Shown here: positions 22,349 to 33,422 of the stretch, one piece after another
Position numbering within the stretch: the first letter of the stretch is position 1
Layout: every line of letters starts with the position of its first letter
Assembly: GCA_028274465.1 (NCBI GenBank)
Contig: CM051456.1
Span: forward strand, 63,350,753-63,414,752
DNA: 64,000 bases
Direction: 5' to 3'
Origin: Plantago ovata
Lineage: Eukaryota > Streptophyta > Magnoliopsida > Lamiales > Plantaginaceae
Made by a program: the position numbers and the translations under genes
The notes under the pieces: model-generated
Told to the model about the DNA's origin: nothing
The model's database searches: none
What the model saw: the letters and a program-made list of their open reading frames with translations, nothing else

Positions 22349-23595
22349 TGTTGGTCCCTTTAAACAACAAGAAAAGACTAGAGGGGGGGGTGAATAGTCT
22401 TTTCAAACTTTCGTCGTTTAAAACTTTCTCAGCAAGTACTTATTACTTTTCAGTAATGAGTTTGCCGATACTTAACTTTCTCAGCAAGCGTAAGTTACTT
22501 TACAGTAGCTTGGTTTGCTGATACAAAAAATCAGAGATCGGAAGTCTTTGAAACAATAAGCGCTTTTTCAGCAAGTAAAGGTTTCAGCAAGTGATGTGAG
22601 TGGCTGTGTCCAAACAGATATAATTTGCTGAAAGCTAAATACAGTAAGTAAATCACACAAACACTTTTATAGTGGTATCTGAGAGTGGCGTAATCTCTCA
22701 ACTAATCCACTTCGTCCTTTCTAGGACTGAATCCACTAAGATATGATTGAGGTTCCTTACAATCTCCTATCTAAAGCGATTCAACAGAAACCAAAGCACC
22801 CTTGCTTTGTCTCCAACCTAAACTAGAGAACTCAACCTTGTTCTCCACCAAACTTGGTACTTTTAATCAGCAAAACTATGCTCAAATCCTAAGGCTTTTG
22901 TTACTTAACATGTCACTATCTTGCTTTTGTACTTTCAGCAGCGACTTTGTTTGTCTTCTAGTCTTCATGTCCTTCGTGTGTAAGCTTTGCATTAAATGCA
23001 CATTTGAATAGAATTCAAATAGTAACATTGGAGTGCAAAAACACGTACATTCAGCAAGAGGTCACATGTGTTTATCAGCAAGTGGTCAGTCTCAGTTTCA
23101 GCAAGCACAACCTACTCTGTCTTTCAGATTTTCACTTATGCAATGCTGGTGCTGAACATTTCACTTTCTGAACAACACGTGCCTTTGTAGATACCAGTCT
23201 TCAGCAATCTTCTAGTCTTCAGATCTTCAAATCTTCAAGTTTTCAGATCTTCAAAAAGTCTTCAAGATTCTGAGCGATTTCTACTTGCTTAAAATAATTT
23301 GTTTGTAATAAACACAATATATCTTCAGCAAATGCTTCAATAGGTTATTTTCTTTTCAGAAAATAAGATACATCATAAGCTAAAGTGTCAATAAGATATT
23401 TTCTTTTTAGAAAATAAAATACGTCATACACAAAAGAAATACCTTATCTAGCACCTAACTAAGTCATCAGCAAACGTTCCTCTTTTACAATGTCCTTAAA
23501 ATTCTAAATTCCTATGGACCTTAAGAGTACTAGTTATTGGACTTTACTTAATTTAGCATGGTAAATTGCTCATCAAAATTACAAGTTTCCTAACA
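22349..23595 (-). repeat. Central LTR shared by both Sirevirus units
   Basis: The 1247 bp LTR is shorter than its ~1640 bp partners but has normal termini. It has a primer-binding site on one side and a polypurine tract on the other. It is therefore the 5' LTR of the left unit and the 3' LTR of the right unit. Confidence 0.9.
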
Positions 23596-23611
23596 AATTT
23601 CCCCCTTTTTG
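23596..23611 (-). other. Polypurine tract of right unit
   Basis: It has the same sequence as the tract at 17766 and abuts the central LTR. About 250 non-coding bases separate it from the end of the accessory region. Confidence 0.8.
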
Positions 23612-23860
23612 ATGTTAGCAATCCATGGCTAAATTAATTGTTACCCTTTTAGAGGTTTCTGATGTTGAATAAATCAGTTGATTAATGCAAGCATACTTGA
23701 ATAATGAAACAGTAAGCATAAATAGATTGCATAATCAAAAACCAATAAGAGTCAAAAGAGTTTATTGCTGATAGTTATCATTCAGATGTTTACATGAAAA
23801 AGCATAGATAACATAAGCAGGATCAGCAACAAAAACTTTAACAAAAACTATTGCAGGGAC

Positions 23861-26800
23861 TTAAGCTCTTTCAGAGGATTTTCTCAAAATCTCTCTTACA
23901 CTCTTCTCAGCAAGTGAAGTGAATTCAACACAATTCTTTTCGTAATTTTCCAGAAGCCTATGGACTTGTAGTTGAAGAATTCTTGCGTTTTTGCAGGCAG
24001 TATGATGATGCTTTTCAGCATTCATTTCCATGTAATTAATTACCCACAAATGCATGCCCCAATTGTTGGCATGGAGAAGCTGTGTATCTGAAATGCTTTT
24101 CGGATGAATCTTTCTTAGCCAGAGAAGATCTTCTTCTTGATCCTTAGCAGTGAGATAGAAGTACTCATAAGGAATCAATCCAAGTTTCTTCTTAGGTTTC
24201 TTTGTTACCGGGTCTGTGTAGTAAGCAATGCCAGGTGGTTTGATCAGATTTGGTTCCTGTTTGTATGTCTTACCAATGGCAACTCTTCTTACATAGACCT
24301 CTAGATTCAACCATTTCCCAGCAACATTTCTTGGGAGGGATTCTTCCCTTTGATTTCTTTGGACTTTGAGTTCAATCCACTTGAACAATTGATTCAATAT
24401 GGCTGTAGGAAAGAACTCATTCACCAGCAAGTCTTCCAGCTTTAAGATCCAGCAACCATGAATGTTTCTGATTACATTCTGAGTGGTTTCCTCATTGCTG
24501 GTCTTTGTATATTCAATGCCGGAGCCAATAGCAATGCTGGCCAGCCTTTTCTCTTCCTGTCTTTGCCTTCTTCTTCTTGTTTTGGCATTGTCTCTTGCTG
24601 AAGAGTCAGACGAAAAATGCTTTGAATGGCCAGACGGAGTTACGGCCGTTAAGGGTCTAGCTCTTATGGCTTGAGCTATTGTTTGATTATCATCATCTTC
24701 ATCATCATCTTCATTCAGATTGTGATGACTTTCAGTGTGACAAAAATCTTGAGTTTCAGCAGCAGTTTTTCTCTTTTTGGTACTTGCTGAATTTAACTCA
24801 GATTCTGCTTGCCTTTTAGAACTTTGCTCTTTTTCAGCAAGCGGTTCTATGGGCAAAGGCACATCAGCAATGGGAGGAGGAGGAGATTGGTTTCTCTTTC
24901 TGGATCTTTTCTTTTCTTCCCCCTTAGACATGGATTGCAACATCGGAGTGATGTGCAGAGAATAAAACTCATTGCAATTTTAAGCAAGAGTGTTGAGACT
25001 GTTATACTTCATGATGATTGCTTGTTGGTCAGAGTTCATTGTGGACAACTCTTTTTGAATATTCATCATGTTCTCTTCATGTCTTTTCTCTGTTGCGGCC
25101 TTCTCATCCATAATATTCTGAGCCTTGACGAGAGCATTCTTTGCAAGCTTGAGCGCCTGACTTACATCTTGTTCATAGCTCTTGTGATAAAGACTGATGT
25201 CTTTCTGAGCTATTGTCAAAGTTGTAGTGCGTCTCAGCACTGTAGCCAATATTTTTCCTATGTCAAGTGGGCTCTCAGCAAGCAATGCCTCATCCTCAGC
25301 TTTGTAGGCATCATGGACTTGCTTTAGTGCTAGAATTCTGGGAGTAAACTCCTCACCTCTTGGGAACGGCACTAAAAAGGTGTTAATGAATGAACCTTAA
25401 TTTCTGAAGCAAACTGATCATCACGCATCAGCAATTCTGCTCTTAGAGCATCGTCTAAATCATTGATGTAATCAGGAGGAGGAATCTGAACAAATTTTGG
25501 GTCTCGCTTGGATTGTTCATCTTCATTTTCTGACAAGTCGTCATCATCCTCAGATTCATCAAGTTGAGCGACTTTTGAGCCTTTGTCAGTAGCTTCACTT
25601 CCTTTTTGTTGAGTGGTTGCTGATGGCAACGCTTCAGACTCAACGACTGGAGTTTCACCAGTAGTTAGTTGTTTCAATTGAGTTTGTGGCTCAATTACTG
25701 GAGTTTCGCCAGTAGTTAGTTTTAATTGAGTAGTTGCTGAAGGCAACGTTTGAGACTCAATAACTGGAGTTTCGCCAGTAGTAAGTGGAAGGGATGGAAC
25801 TTCCTTTGATTTTGGTCTTGAAGATTCACCAATTTCCAGATCATGCGTATGCCTTGCATGGATCACGAGACTGTTTTGTAGACCTCGTTGGTAATCTTCA
25901 TCTTCTTCATCCTCTTCTTCAAGGTTTTCTTCAGTAACCTTGGCATCAGAAACTGGACTTTTGCCATTTTTCAAGGCAGCCCTTTTTCTGGCGTATTCTT
26001 CTTCAGTATCAGCACCTTGCACAGGTGCTTGATTTTCAGCATCAGCAGGAGGAGGTTGGGATTCTTGCTGAGATTGTTGTTGTTCAGCTTGCTGATTGTC
26101 AGTTGGAGTATTTTCAGTTAACTTCAATCCACCAGCACCAGGACTTGGACCTTGATTGTCATCATCGTCGTCTTTCTTGTCCTTAGAATCTTTCCCTTCA
26201 TCATCACTGGGATCAGTGGGAATGTTCTCATCTTCCTCTTCTTCTTCATCATCTGTCAGAATGACTAGCTCAACGTGCTTGTACAAAGCAACACTTGTCA
26301 CTTCCTCTTCCTCAGTTAATTTGTGGGGATCAGCCACCACAGGAACAAAAAGACCTTTGAGCATCACAGCTTGTTCAGCTGGAGAGGCACTCTTAAATTT
26401 GGCCTTCATATTCTCTCTGATTTGAGCAATCAGATTTGAACTCATTTGCTGAGAATATGTCATTTCTTCAGGAAGGATGGAGTGGACAAATGTTTCGAGC
26501 TTTAATAGAGAAGTTCTCTTTTTCTCGTTTGAGAGATGAAGGTGAAGATCTGAGAAGTCCATTCTCCTGTACCTTTGCCAGTTGCTGACAGACTTAGCAA
26601 CTCTGGACAAAGTTGTCCTCTTGAAGTTCAAGTAAATTTCTTCAGAACTTACTTGCTGATCTTCAGTGATGAGTACCACTTCAGTGGTCTCCTTTTGAGC
26701 CTGAAAAAGAATTTTATTTAGATCAGGATTGTTTTGGAGAATTGTTTTAGAGTTTATATCTGAAACATGATTTACCTGCTGAGAGTCAGCAAGCTCATGT

Positions 26801-29122
26801 AGTACAATTTCCATTCCATGAGGAGCTTGAGTAGCATCCTCCATTTGTTCATCCTGAAATAAATTAAAATTAGACACAAGTACTAAGCTGTCAAACTTAG
26901 TTTTTATACAAAAATTATTAACTACCTGCTGAACAGGGAGTGTTGGTTCTGGTGCAGAGGCTTCAGCAACCATCTGACTTGCATCTTGAGAAGTCTGTAG
27001 AGAAAGAATAATTTTAGCAAAAGAACAATTTTCAGAATTTGAAGTTTTACTGATGGTTGAATTAACTACTTGCTGAGGAAGGACAGGTTGTGGCTCAGTC
27101 CTTTCAGCATTAACAGTTTCTTCAGCTTCTTGGACTGTTTCTTCAGCAGACTTCTGGTTTTGCTCTATCTGAGAAAGCTGTGCGGATTCAGCAATCTCCC
27201 TTGTCTCTGAAATGACAAGTTGAGCAGAAGCATCTTGACCTTTAAGCTCACTGCTTGTCATGAAGAGAGCAATTGACTTGTTGGATGATTCTTCAATCTC
27301 CAACTCCATTTGTTTGCTTAAATCTTCCAGAACAAGCTGGATGTCTTGGGTGAACTTGGGCCAGTATTCTCAGCATCACGAGATGCGTCGTTGAATAATG
27401 CTTCTTGAGTTTCAGCTACTTCAAGAACTGGAACCATTGCTATTTCAGCAACTGGTTCTTCAGCAAGCTGGGTTTCAGCAACTTGATGAGTTGCTTGTTC
27501 AGCAACCATCATTTCAGCAGCATCAGCAAGTGCCGCTCTTTGCAGATCATCAGCAATGTCACTTGCTGGTTCCATAGTTGGATCATTTGGAATATCTACA
27601 ATGTAGATATCTGGGACTTGGGCAGGAATTTTATTTCCACTGCCTTGTGGTCTATTCTCAGTAGAATTATCAACATTAAGTTGATTGTTGAAGGCTTCCG
27701 CAAACACTTCCACATTGTTGACATATGCTTCAGTAATTACTTCAGCAACATCTACTGGCAAATGCGTTTCAGCATTTGTCTGGGAATTGACTGAGGAGTC
27801 TTGGACATTAGGGACTGACGGAGAAGCCAGTGTCTTCTTTCTTTTGTTACTTGTCCGTTTCCTCTTAGGTACGGGATTTGCTGATGACGCTGCAGTCTGA
27901 GTGTCATCATCAGCTTTCCTCTTTTTCTTTTTAGATTTCTCCAGTTTCCCAGAGTCATCTATTGTTGCCTTTTCAGCAACAGGAGTTGTACACGTACCTT
28001 GTTGATTTTCTACAGCAGTTTCATTTGTGTTACCACCATCCACAGCAGTTTCATCTCTAAGTTGCTGGGTGGTAACATCTGCAGCTGTTGTATACTTTTT
28101 TGCTGGCTTGTGCTGACAACATTTGCAGTTGTTGTCTTCTTAGTTTTCTTTCCAGCAATCTTAGGTACATTCTGCTTGTAGAAAGATCTTCCCACATTGC
28201 ACACAGATTTCTTGATTGGCAATGGGTTTCTTAGCTGAATCCTGAAATGTTCAAGGATATAGCATATCTTGATTCCATACATAACTGGAAAGGAAGGTGA
28301 GACCTTGTTGTCTTCTACCTTTACCTTGAACTTAGTGACACAATCAACAAGCCTGTTGAAAATGTACATAGCCCAGTTAAGTTCCGATTTATTTTCATAG
28401 ATATGCATCAGCAATGGCCATCTTCTCAGGCCGACTTGGTCAATTCCTCCAACTTGGGAGTCAAGAACTTTTATCAGTAGCAGAGCTACTAGACCAAGTG
28501 AATGGCAGAGATGCTTTCTCTTAACGTGCTTTGTCCAAGTCACGGGAGCTATCTCGCCTTTCTTCATCTTTGCATTTCTGACGTCACTGTAGAAAGCTTC
28601 TATTTCTTCGCCAGTAGCAGTGACGTCATCTTCAGTTCCAGTGGTTGGAATCTGAAAAATCTCCACTAAATCAGTCCATTTCAGGACGATTTGCGTGTTC
28701 TGAACATAAGTAAGGATCACTTTTTCAGTGATTCCATTACTGTCTGTAAGGGACTGGATTTCTGCATTGTTGTAGAATTCCATAGTATCAATCATACTCA
28801 CTTGCTTAGAGCGAGCAGAGATAAAGTTCATGAGGCCTTGCTGCTTGATGAACTCAAGCGCCTCTTCATTTTGGTCATCAAGTTCTTGTTCATAAAAGTA
28901 CCTAATGTACTTTTCTTTTGCAAACCCTCCCCATTGCATCAACATCTCACACTTTGCAGTGTCAAGATATGACGGAGGCATAGGTTTAGCAGTGATTCGG
29001 TTGTTTTTAAACACAACTTTCGTTGTGTCTGGGGCCAGAGTAGTCACCGGAGCAGTGCGTGTTTCAGCACTATCAACCTTTGACGATTTTGAGGACTTAG
29101 ATAACTGTCTCTTGGGAGCCAT
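23861..29122 (-). pseudogene. Sirevirus accessory ('env-like') region
   Basis: This 5.3 kb region on the pol strand lies between RNase H and the 3' LTR. Sireviruses such as SIRE1 are known to carry an extra 'env-like' gene here. The N-terminal part (28010-29122) starts MAPKRQLSKSSKSSK and has a globular stretch (CEMLMQWGGFAKEKYIRYFY, LKWTDLVEIFQIP). Then come Lys/Arg-rich and acidic low-complexity parts, a threefold LTTGETPV repeat near 25.6-25.8 kb, and a coiled-coil-like part (25.0-25.4 kb). The C-terminal domain (23861-24943) has WILKLEDLLVNEFFPTAIL and HANNWGMHLWVINY. I see no signal peptide or clear membrane span, so an envelope role is not supported by sequence. The region has about four breaks. 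Confidence 0.75.
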
Positions 29123-30030
29123 TTCTTATATAGAGCAAGAAAGATTGTACGAAAAGAGATAGTTTGCTTTTTGACCGGAGGTACAGTAGATTCAGGCTAG
29201 AATTTGCAGAGAAAGGAAATGTGAGTTAAAGAATTTTGTCATTTCTCTAACTCCTTCTTTATATAGTGTCTCTGGTGTGTGAGAAACTCAATCGATTTGA
29301 GCTCTCAGCAAGCGTAAAACAGAGAAACACTCGAGATAGTGGAGCCTTTGCATTGAATGCGTAGTGGCCCACTAACTAAAACCGTCAGAGCACTCTCTCT
29401 CTTTGTTTTGTTAGCCGTTAGATTAGTAACTCCTTTTAATCAATGGCCACGATTGAATTTCATGTCATGATTATTGCGAGTTTATCTGTGCCAGCTTAAC
29501 GTCACAAATTGATTTTACTGAGTAATAAGGGATAGATTGCTTGCTGAAATAGACAAGAATCTTTTCAGCGAGTTTGAATTAACAATTTAGATACTTGCTG
29601 AAAGTTCCCCCTCACTTAGATATCTCATATTTTCTTTAAGTTTAAAAGACATTTCTGATTTCCCGTATCAGTAAATTCTTTTGCACTTGAGACATCTTTT
29701 GGTAAATTCTGAGAGATGAGCTTTGCTCTTTTTCTGAGTTCCCGTTTCAGAAAATTCCTTTGATACTTGAATACCTGTTTCAGTATCTTTTGATTGTCTG
29801 AGTACCCGTCTCAGCAATCCATGTTTTCTTTCTCTTACTGAGTGCCTGTCTCAGCAAGTGGTCAAGTTTCCTAACAAATACCTGTTTTGAAGGAATTACT
29901 TGCTGAATGCCTGTTTCAGCAATCACGTAGTGACTTATCATTTCTTAGAAGAAATCAGTGACTTGGTCTTTTGGACAGGAATACTTTGGCTTGCTGAATA
30001 CCTGTTTCAGCATTCTGCCAAGTGTATCCT
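29123..30030 (-). other. Intergenic spacer with hairpin series and internal purine tract
   Basis: This is about 900 bases between the pol end and the accessory start with no gene. Positions 29653-30019 hold seven imperfect copies of a short inverted repeat of the form CTGA...CC-GT...TCAG. Near 29593-29606 the minus strand reads GTGAGGGGGAACTT, which resembles the polypurine tract. At 29120-29290 is the accessory region's leader with a possible TATA (29258-29265 region, TATATAG on the minus strand). Confidence 0.65.
29653..30019. repeat. Array of seven short imperfect hairpins
   Basis: Units lie at about 29653, 29731, 29762, 29792, 29834, 29898 and 29988. Each pairs an arm such as TTGCTGAA or CTGAGT with TTTCAGCAA or TCAG around a loop containing CCCGT or CCTGT. 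Spacing is irregular, so this is not a simple tandem repeat. Confidence 0.75.
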
Positions 30031-33000
30031 TTATTGAGGTAGTTCAATCAATCCAAGGTTATACCTTAGCATTGCGAACCTATTACCCGGTAGGGGCTTG
30101 GTAAAGATATCAGCAAGCTGATCTTCAGTGTCTACTTTCACAACCTCAATATCACCTTTTTCCACATGATCTCTAATGAAATGATGTCTAATATCAATGT
30201 GCTTGGTCCTAGAGTGAAACTTAGGATTTTGCGTAATTGCAATAGCACTTGTATTATCACAAAGGATTGGTGTTTTCTTTGCAGAAATACCATAATTTCT
30301 TAATTGTTGCTGAATCCATAGGATTTGAGCTGTGCAACAACAAGCTGCAACGTATTCAGATTCAGTAGATGAATTGGCGACACAAGTTTGCTTCTTGCTG
30401 AACCATGATATTAATCTAGTACCGAAAAACTGACAAGTTCCAGAGGTACTTTTTCTATCAAGAGTTGATCCACCATGATCAGCATCAGAATAGTCAACCA
30501 ATTCAAGTCCAGAATCTTTAGGATACCATAATCCAACATTGACTGTACCTTTAACATATTTCAGTATCTTGATTGCCTTTTTGTAGTGTGATTCTCTTGG
30601 ATCAGATTGGAATCTTGCACACACACAAACAACATACTGAATGTCAAGTCGACTTGCTGTTAAATACAACAAGGAACCAATGAGCTTCCTATACTTGTGT
30701 TCTTCAACACTTTTGTCCTCTTTAGTATAGCCCAATTTGGTGCCAACACTCATCGGGATCTTTTCAGGTTTTTCATCCTCTTTGATCCTAAACTTTATGA
30801 GCATTTCTTTCGCATACTTTGCTTGATTTATGAATATTCCATCTTTGAGTTGCTTGACTTGCAATCCTAGGAAATAATTCAATTTTCCCATCATACTCAT
30901 TTCAAACTTATTTGTCATGAGTTTGGCAAAATCATCACAAAGTTGTTTGTCCTTAGATCCAAAAATTATGTCATCCACATAAATTTGAACTAAGATTATT
31001 TTACCATCATGGTTCATGGTAAATAATGTTTTGTCAACTTCACCTTTCTTGAAACCATTTTCCAGCAAGAACTTAGCCAAGGTATCATACCATGCTCTTG
31101 GTGCTTGCTTTAGACCATATACAGCTTTCTGAAGCTTATATACCATCTTGGTTTCTGAGGGAAGTTCAAAGCCAGGGGGTTGTTCTAGGTAGACCTCTTC
31201 AGCAAGTTCACCATTTAAGAATGCACTTTTAACATCCATTTGGTAAACAATGAAGTCATTGTGAGCAGCAAAGGCCAAGAAAAGCCTTATTGCATCCAAT
31301 CTTGCAACTGGAGCGTAAGACTCATCATAGTCCAATCCTTCAGTCTGACAGTAACCTTGAGCAACTAAGCGTGCTTTATTTCTTGTTACTTCACCAGACT
31401 CGCTCAGCTTGTTTCTGAACACCCACTTTGTACCAATAGCTTTCTTATCTTCAGCAAGTGGCACAAGTTTCCAGACTTTGTTTCTTTCAAATTGATCCAA
31501 TTCTTCTTGCATTGCCTTTATCCATTCAGAATGCTTCAAAGCTTCTTCTATGATTTTAGGTTCAATTTCTGAAACAAAGCAAGAGAATAATGATTCTACT
31601 TCTACGACAGTTGCTTCTTCAGCAAGTCCTTGAGTAGCTTTGGATCTAGTCACTTGGCGTTTATTAATATCGCCAATCATATCCGTAGAGGGATGATCTC
31701 TAATCCATTTATTAACAGATTTCCTCTTTGTTGGATCAGGATATGTTTGCTCATCAGCATGTGACTCTTCAGTATGTACTTGTTCAGTACTACTGGGAAT
31801 TTGTGTCTCTGCTGAGATTTGTTCGTCAACAACTGCTTGTTCAGCATTTCTGGATTGAGGTAATTCATCAGCAGACACTGGTGATTGCATAATTTCAGCA
31901 ACTTCCGGAGCAACCGCATCTTTTGCTGGAAATTCTTTGTCGTGAACTATTTTTATCTTGTCATGACTTGGGGGAGGAGAGTCATTGTCAGAATCATCAT
32001 TTAGTTCAATTCACTTGATTTGCCTAGCATCAGATTCAGTTCTTTGCTCGTGTATGATTAGCTTTTTCATACAATCTGATATTTCTTCTTCAGCAGGCAC
32101 ACCTTGTGACTTTTCGTAGAATACAACATGCACAGATTCTTCAATCTTTTGTGCCTTTTTGTTGTAAACTCTATAAGCTCTACTGTGCAAGGAGTAGCCA
32201 AGAAATATCGCTTCGTCTGCCTTTGGTTGAAATGTTCTAAGGTATTCTCTACCATTGTTAAGAACGAAACACTTGCAACCAAATACTCTTAGATGAGTGA
32301 TGTTAGGAGGTCTTCCAACCAATAATTCATAAGGAGTTTTGTTGTATTCCTTAGTAATCAGACATCTATTTTGAGTATAGCAGGCGGTATTAATCGCTTC
32401 AACCCAATAAGCCGCACTTATTTCAATGTCAGCAAGCATTGTTCTTGTGGATCCTTTCAGGGTGCGATTCTTCCGTTCAGCAACACCATTTTGCTGTGGT
32501 GTTCTTACTGAGGATAACTGATGTTGAATACCTTTTAAGGTACAATATTCAGTTATGTACTGGTTTACAAACTCAGTACCATGGTTTGTCCTTATGACTT
32601 TTACCTTGTCATTTTTCATGACTTCAAGCTTATTCAGCAAGTTAGGTATTTCAGTCTTGGTTTCAGATTTGTGCTTGATGAATACTACCCAAGTGAATCT
32701 TGAATAGTCATCTACCACGACTAGACCATACTTCTTACCAGCATAGCTTGTTGAAGAAGATTCAAACAAGTCCATGTGTAAGAGTTGTAAAGGTTTTGTA
32801 GTTGACGGTACTGCCTTGTTCTTGAAAGAAGATTTGACTTGCTTTCCTTGCTGACATGCATTGCAAACACCATCCTTCTTAAAAGTAACCCTAGGTAATC
32901 CAACTACAAGTGCCTTTTTAGACAGCTTATTCAGCGTCTTGAAGTTTAGATGACTTGTTCGTTTATGCCATAACCATGCTTTTTCAGCAAGGCAATCATG

Positions 33001-33417
33001 ATCTGAGACAAGGCATTTTTCAACGTTTGCTGAAGACCAATCAACGGTGTACAAGGCTCCTGATCTTCTTGCAATCATTATAACCTTTTTAGTCTCAAAA
33101 TCTACAAGTTTACATTCATCACTTTTAATTTCGATGAAGTATCCTTTGTCAGCAAATTGACTCATGCTGAAAAGGTTAAACTTAAGATTTTTGACATAAA
33201 GAACTCCAGAAATGGTTATGCATCCTAACTTCACATCACCATAGCCTTTTGTAGATCCGGAGCCTCCACCAGCAAACCTTATTGTTGGACCTTTAGACCA
33301 CCGTCTATAGTTTATAAGGTTATTCTTGTTGCCCGTCATGTGCTTTCCACAACCACTATCAAAGTGCCAGATTGCGTCGTTTGTCTCCATGGCTGCAGTC
33401 TGCACAGTCAAGAGCAA
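30031..33417 (-). pseudogene. Sirevirus pol region: protease, integrase, RT, RNase H
   Basis: In order there is protease (IWHFDSGCGKHMTG), the GAG-preintegrase/HHCC zinc region (LWHKRTSHLNF, CNACQQGKQ), and the integrase core (HMDLFE, VIRTNHGTEF, TPQQNGVAERKNRT; 32011-33417). Next is the Copia RT (30031-31890) with [26 protein letters not shown] and catalytic YVDDIIFGS. Last is RNase H with [18 protein letters not shown] and the terminal [19 protein letters not shown]. The RT-RNase H frame is one uninterrupted stretch of 619 codons. The order PR-IN-RT-RH is that of Copia. It is a fossil with very few breaks in this part. Confidence 0.9.
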
Positions 33418-33422
33418 ACAAG

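Noticed and set aside
18129-29122. Two independent Sirevirus insertions side by side
   Set aside because: No target duplication flanks the central LTR. The only duplication (CGCAT) is outside the outer LTRs, and a single central LTR serves both units.
23861-29122. A true viral envelope gene
   Set aside because: I see no signal peptide, fusion peptide or membrane anchor. 'Env-like' is only the family's traditional label for this position.
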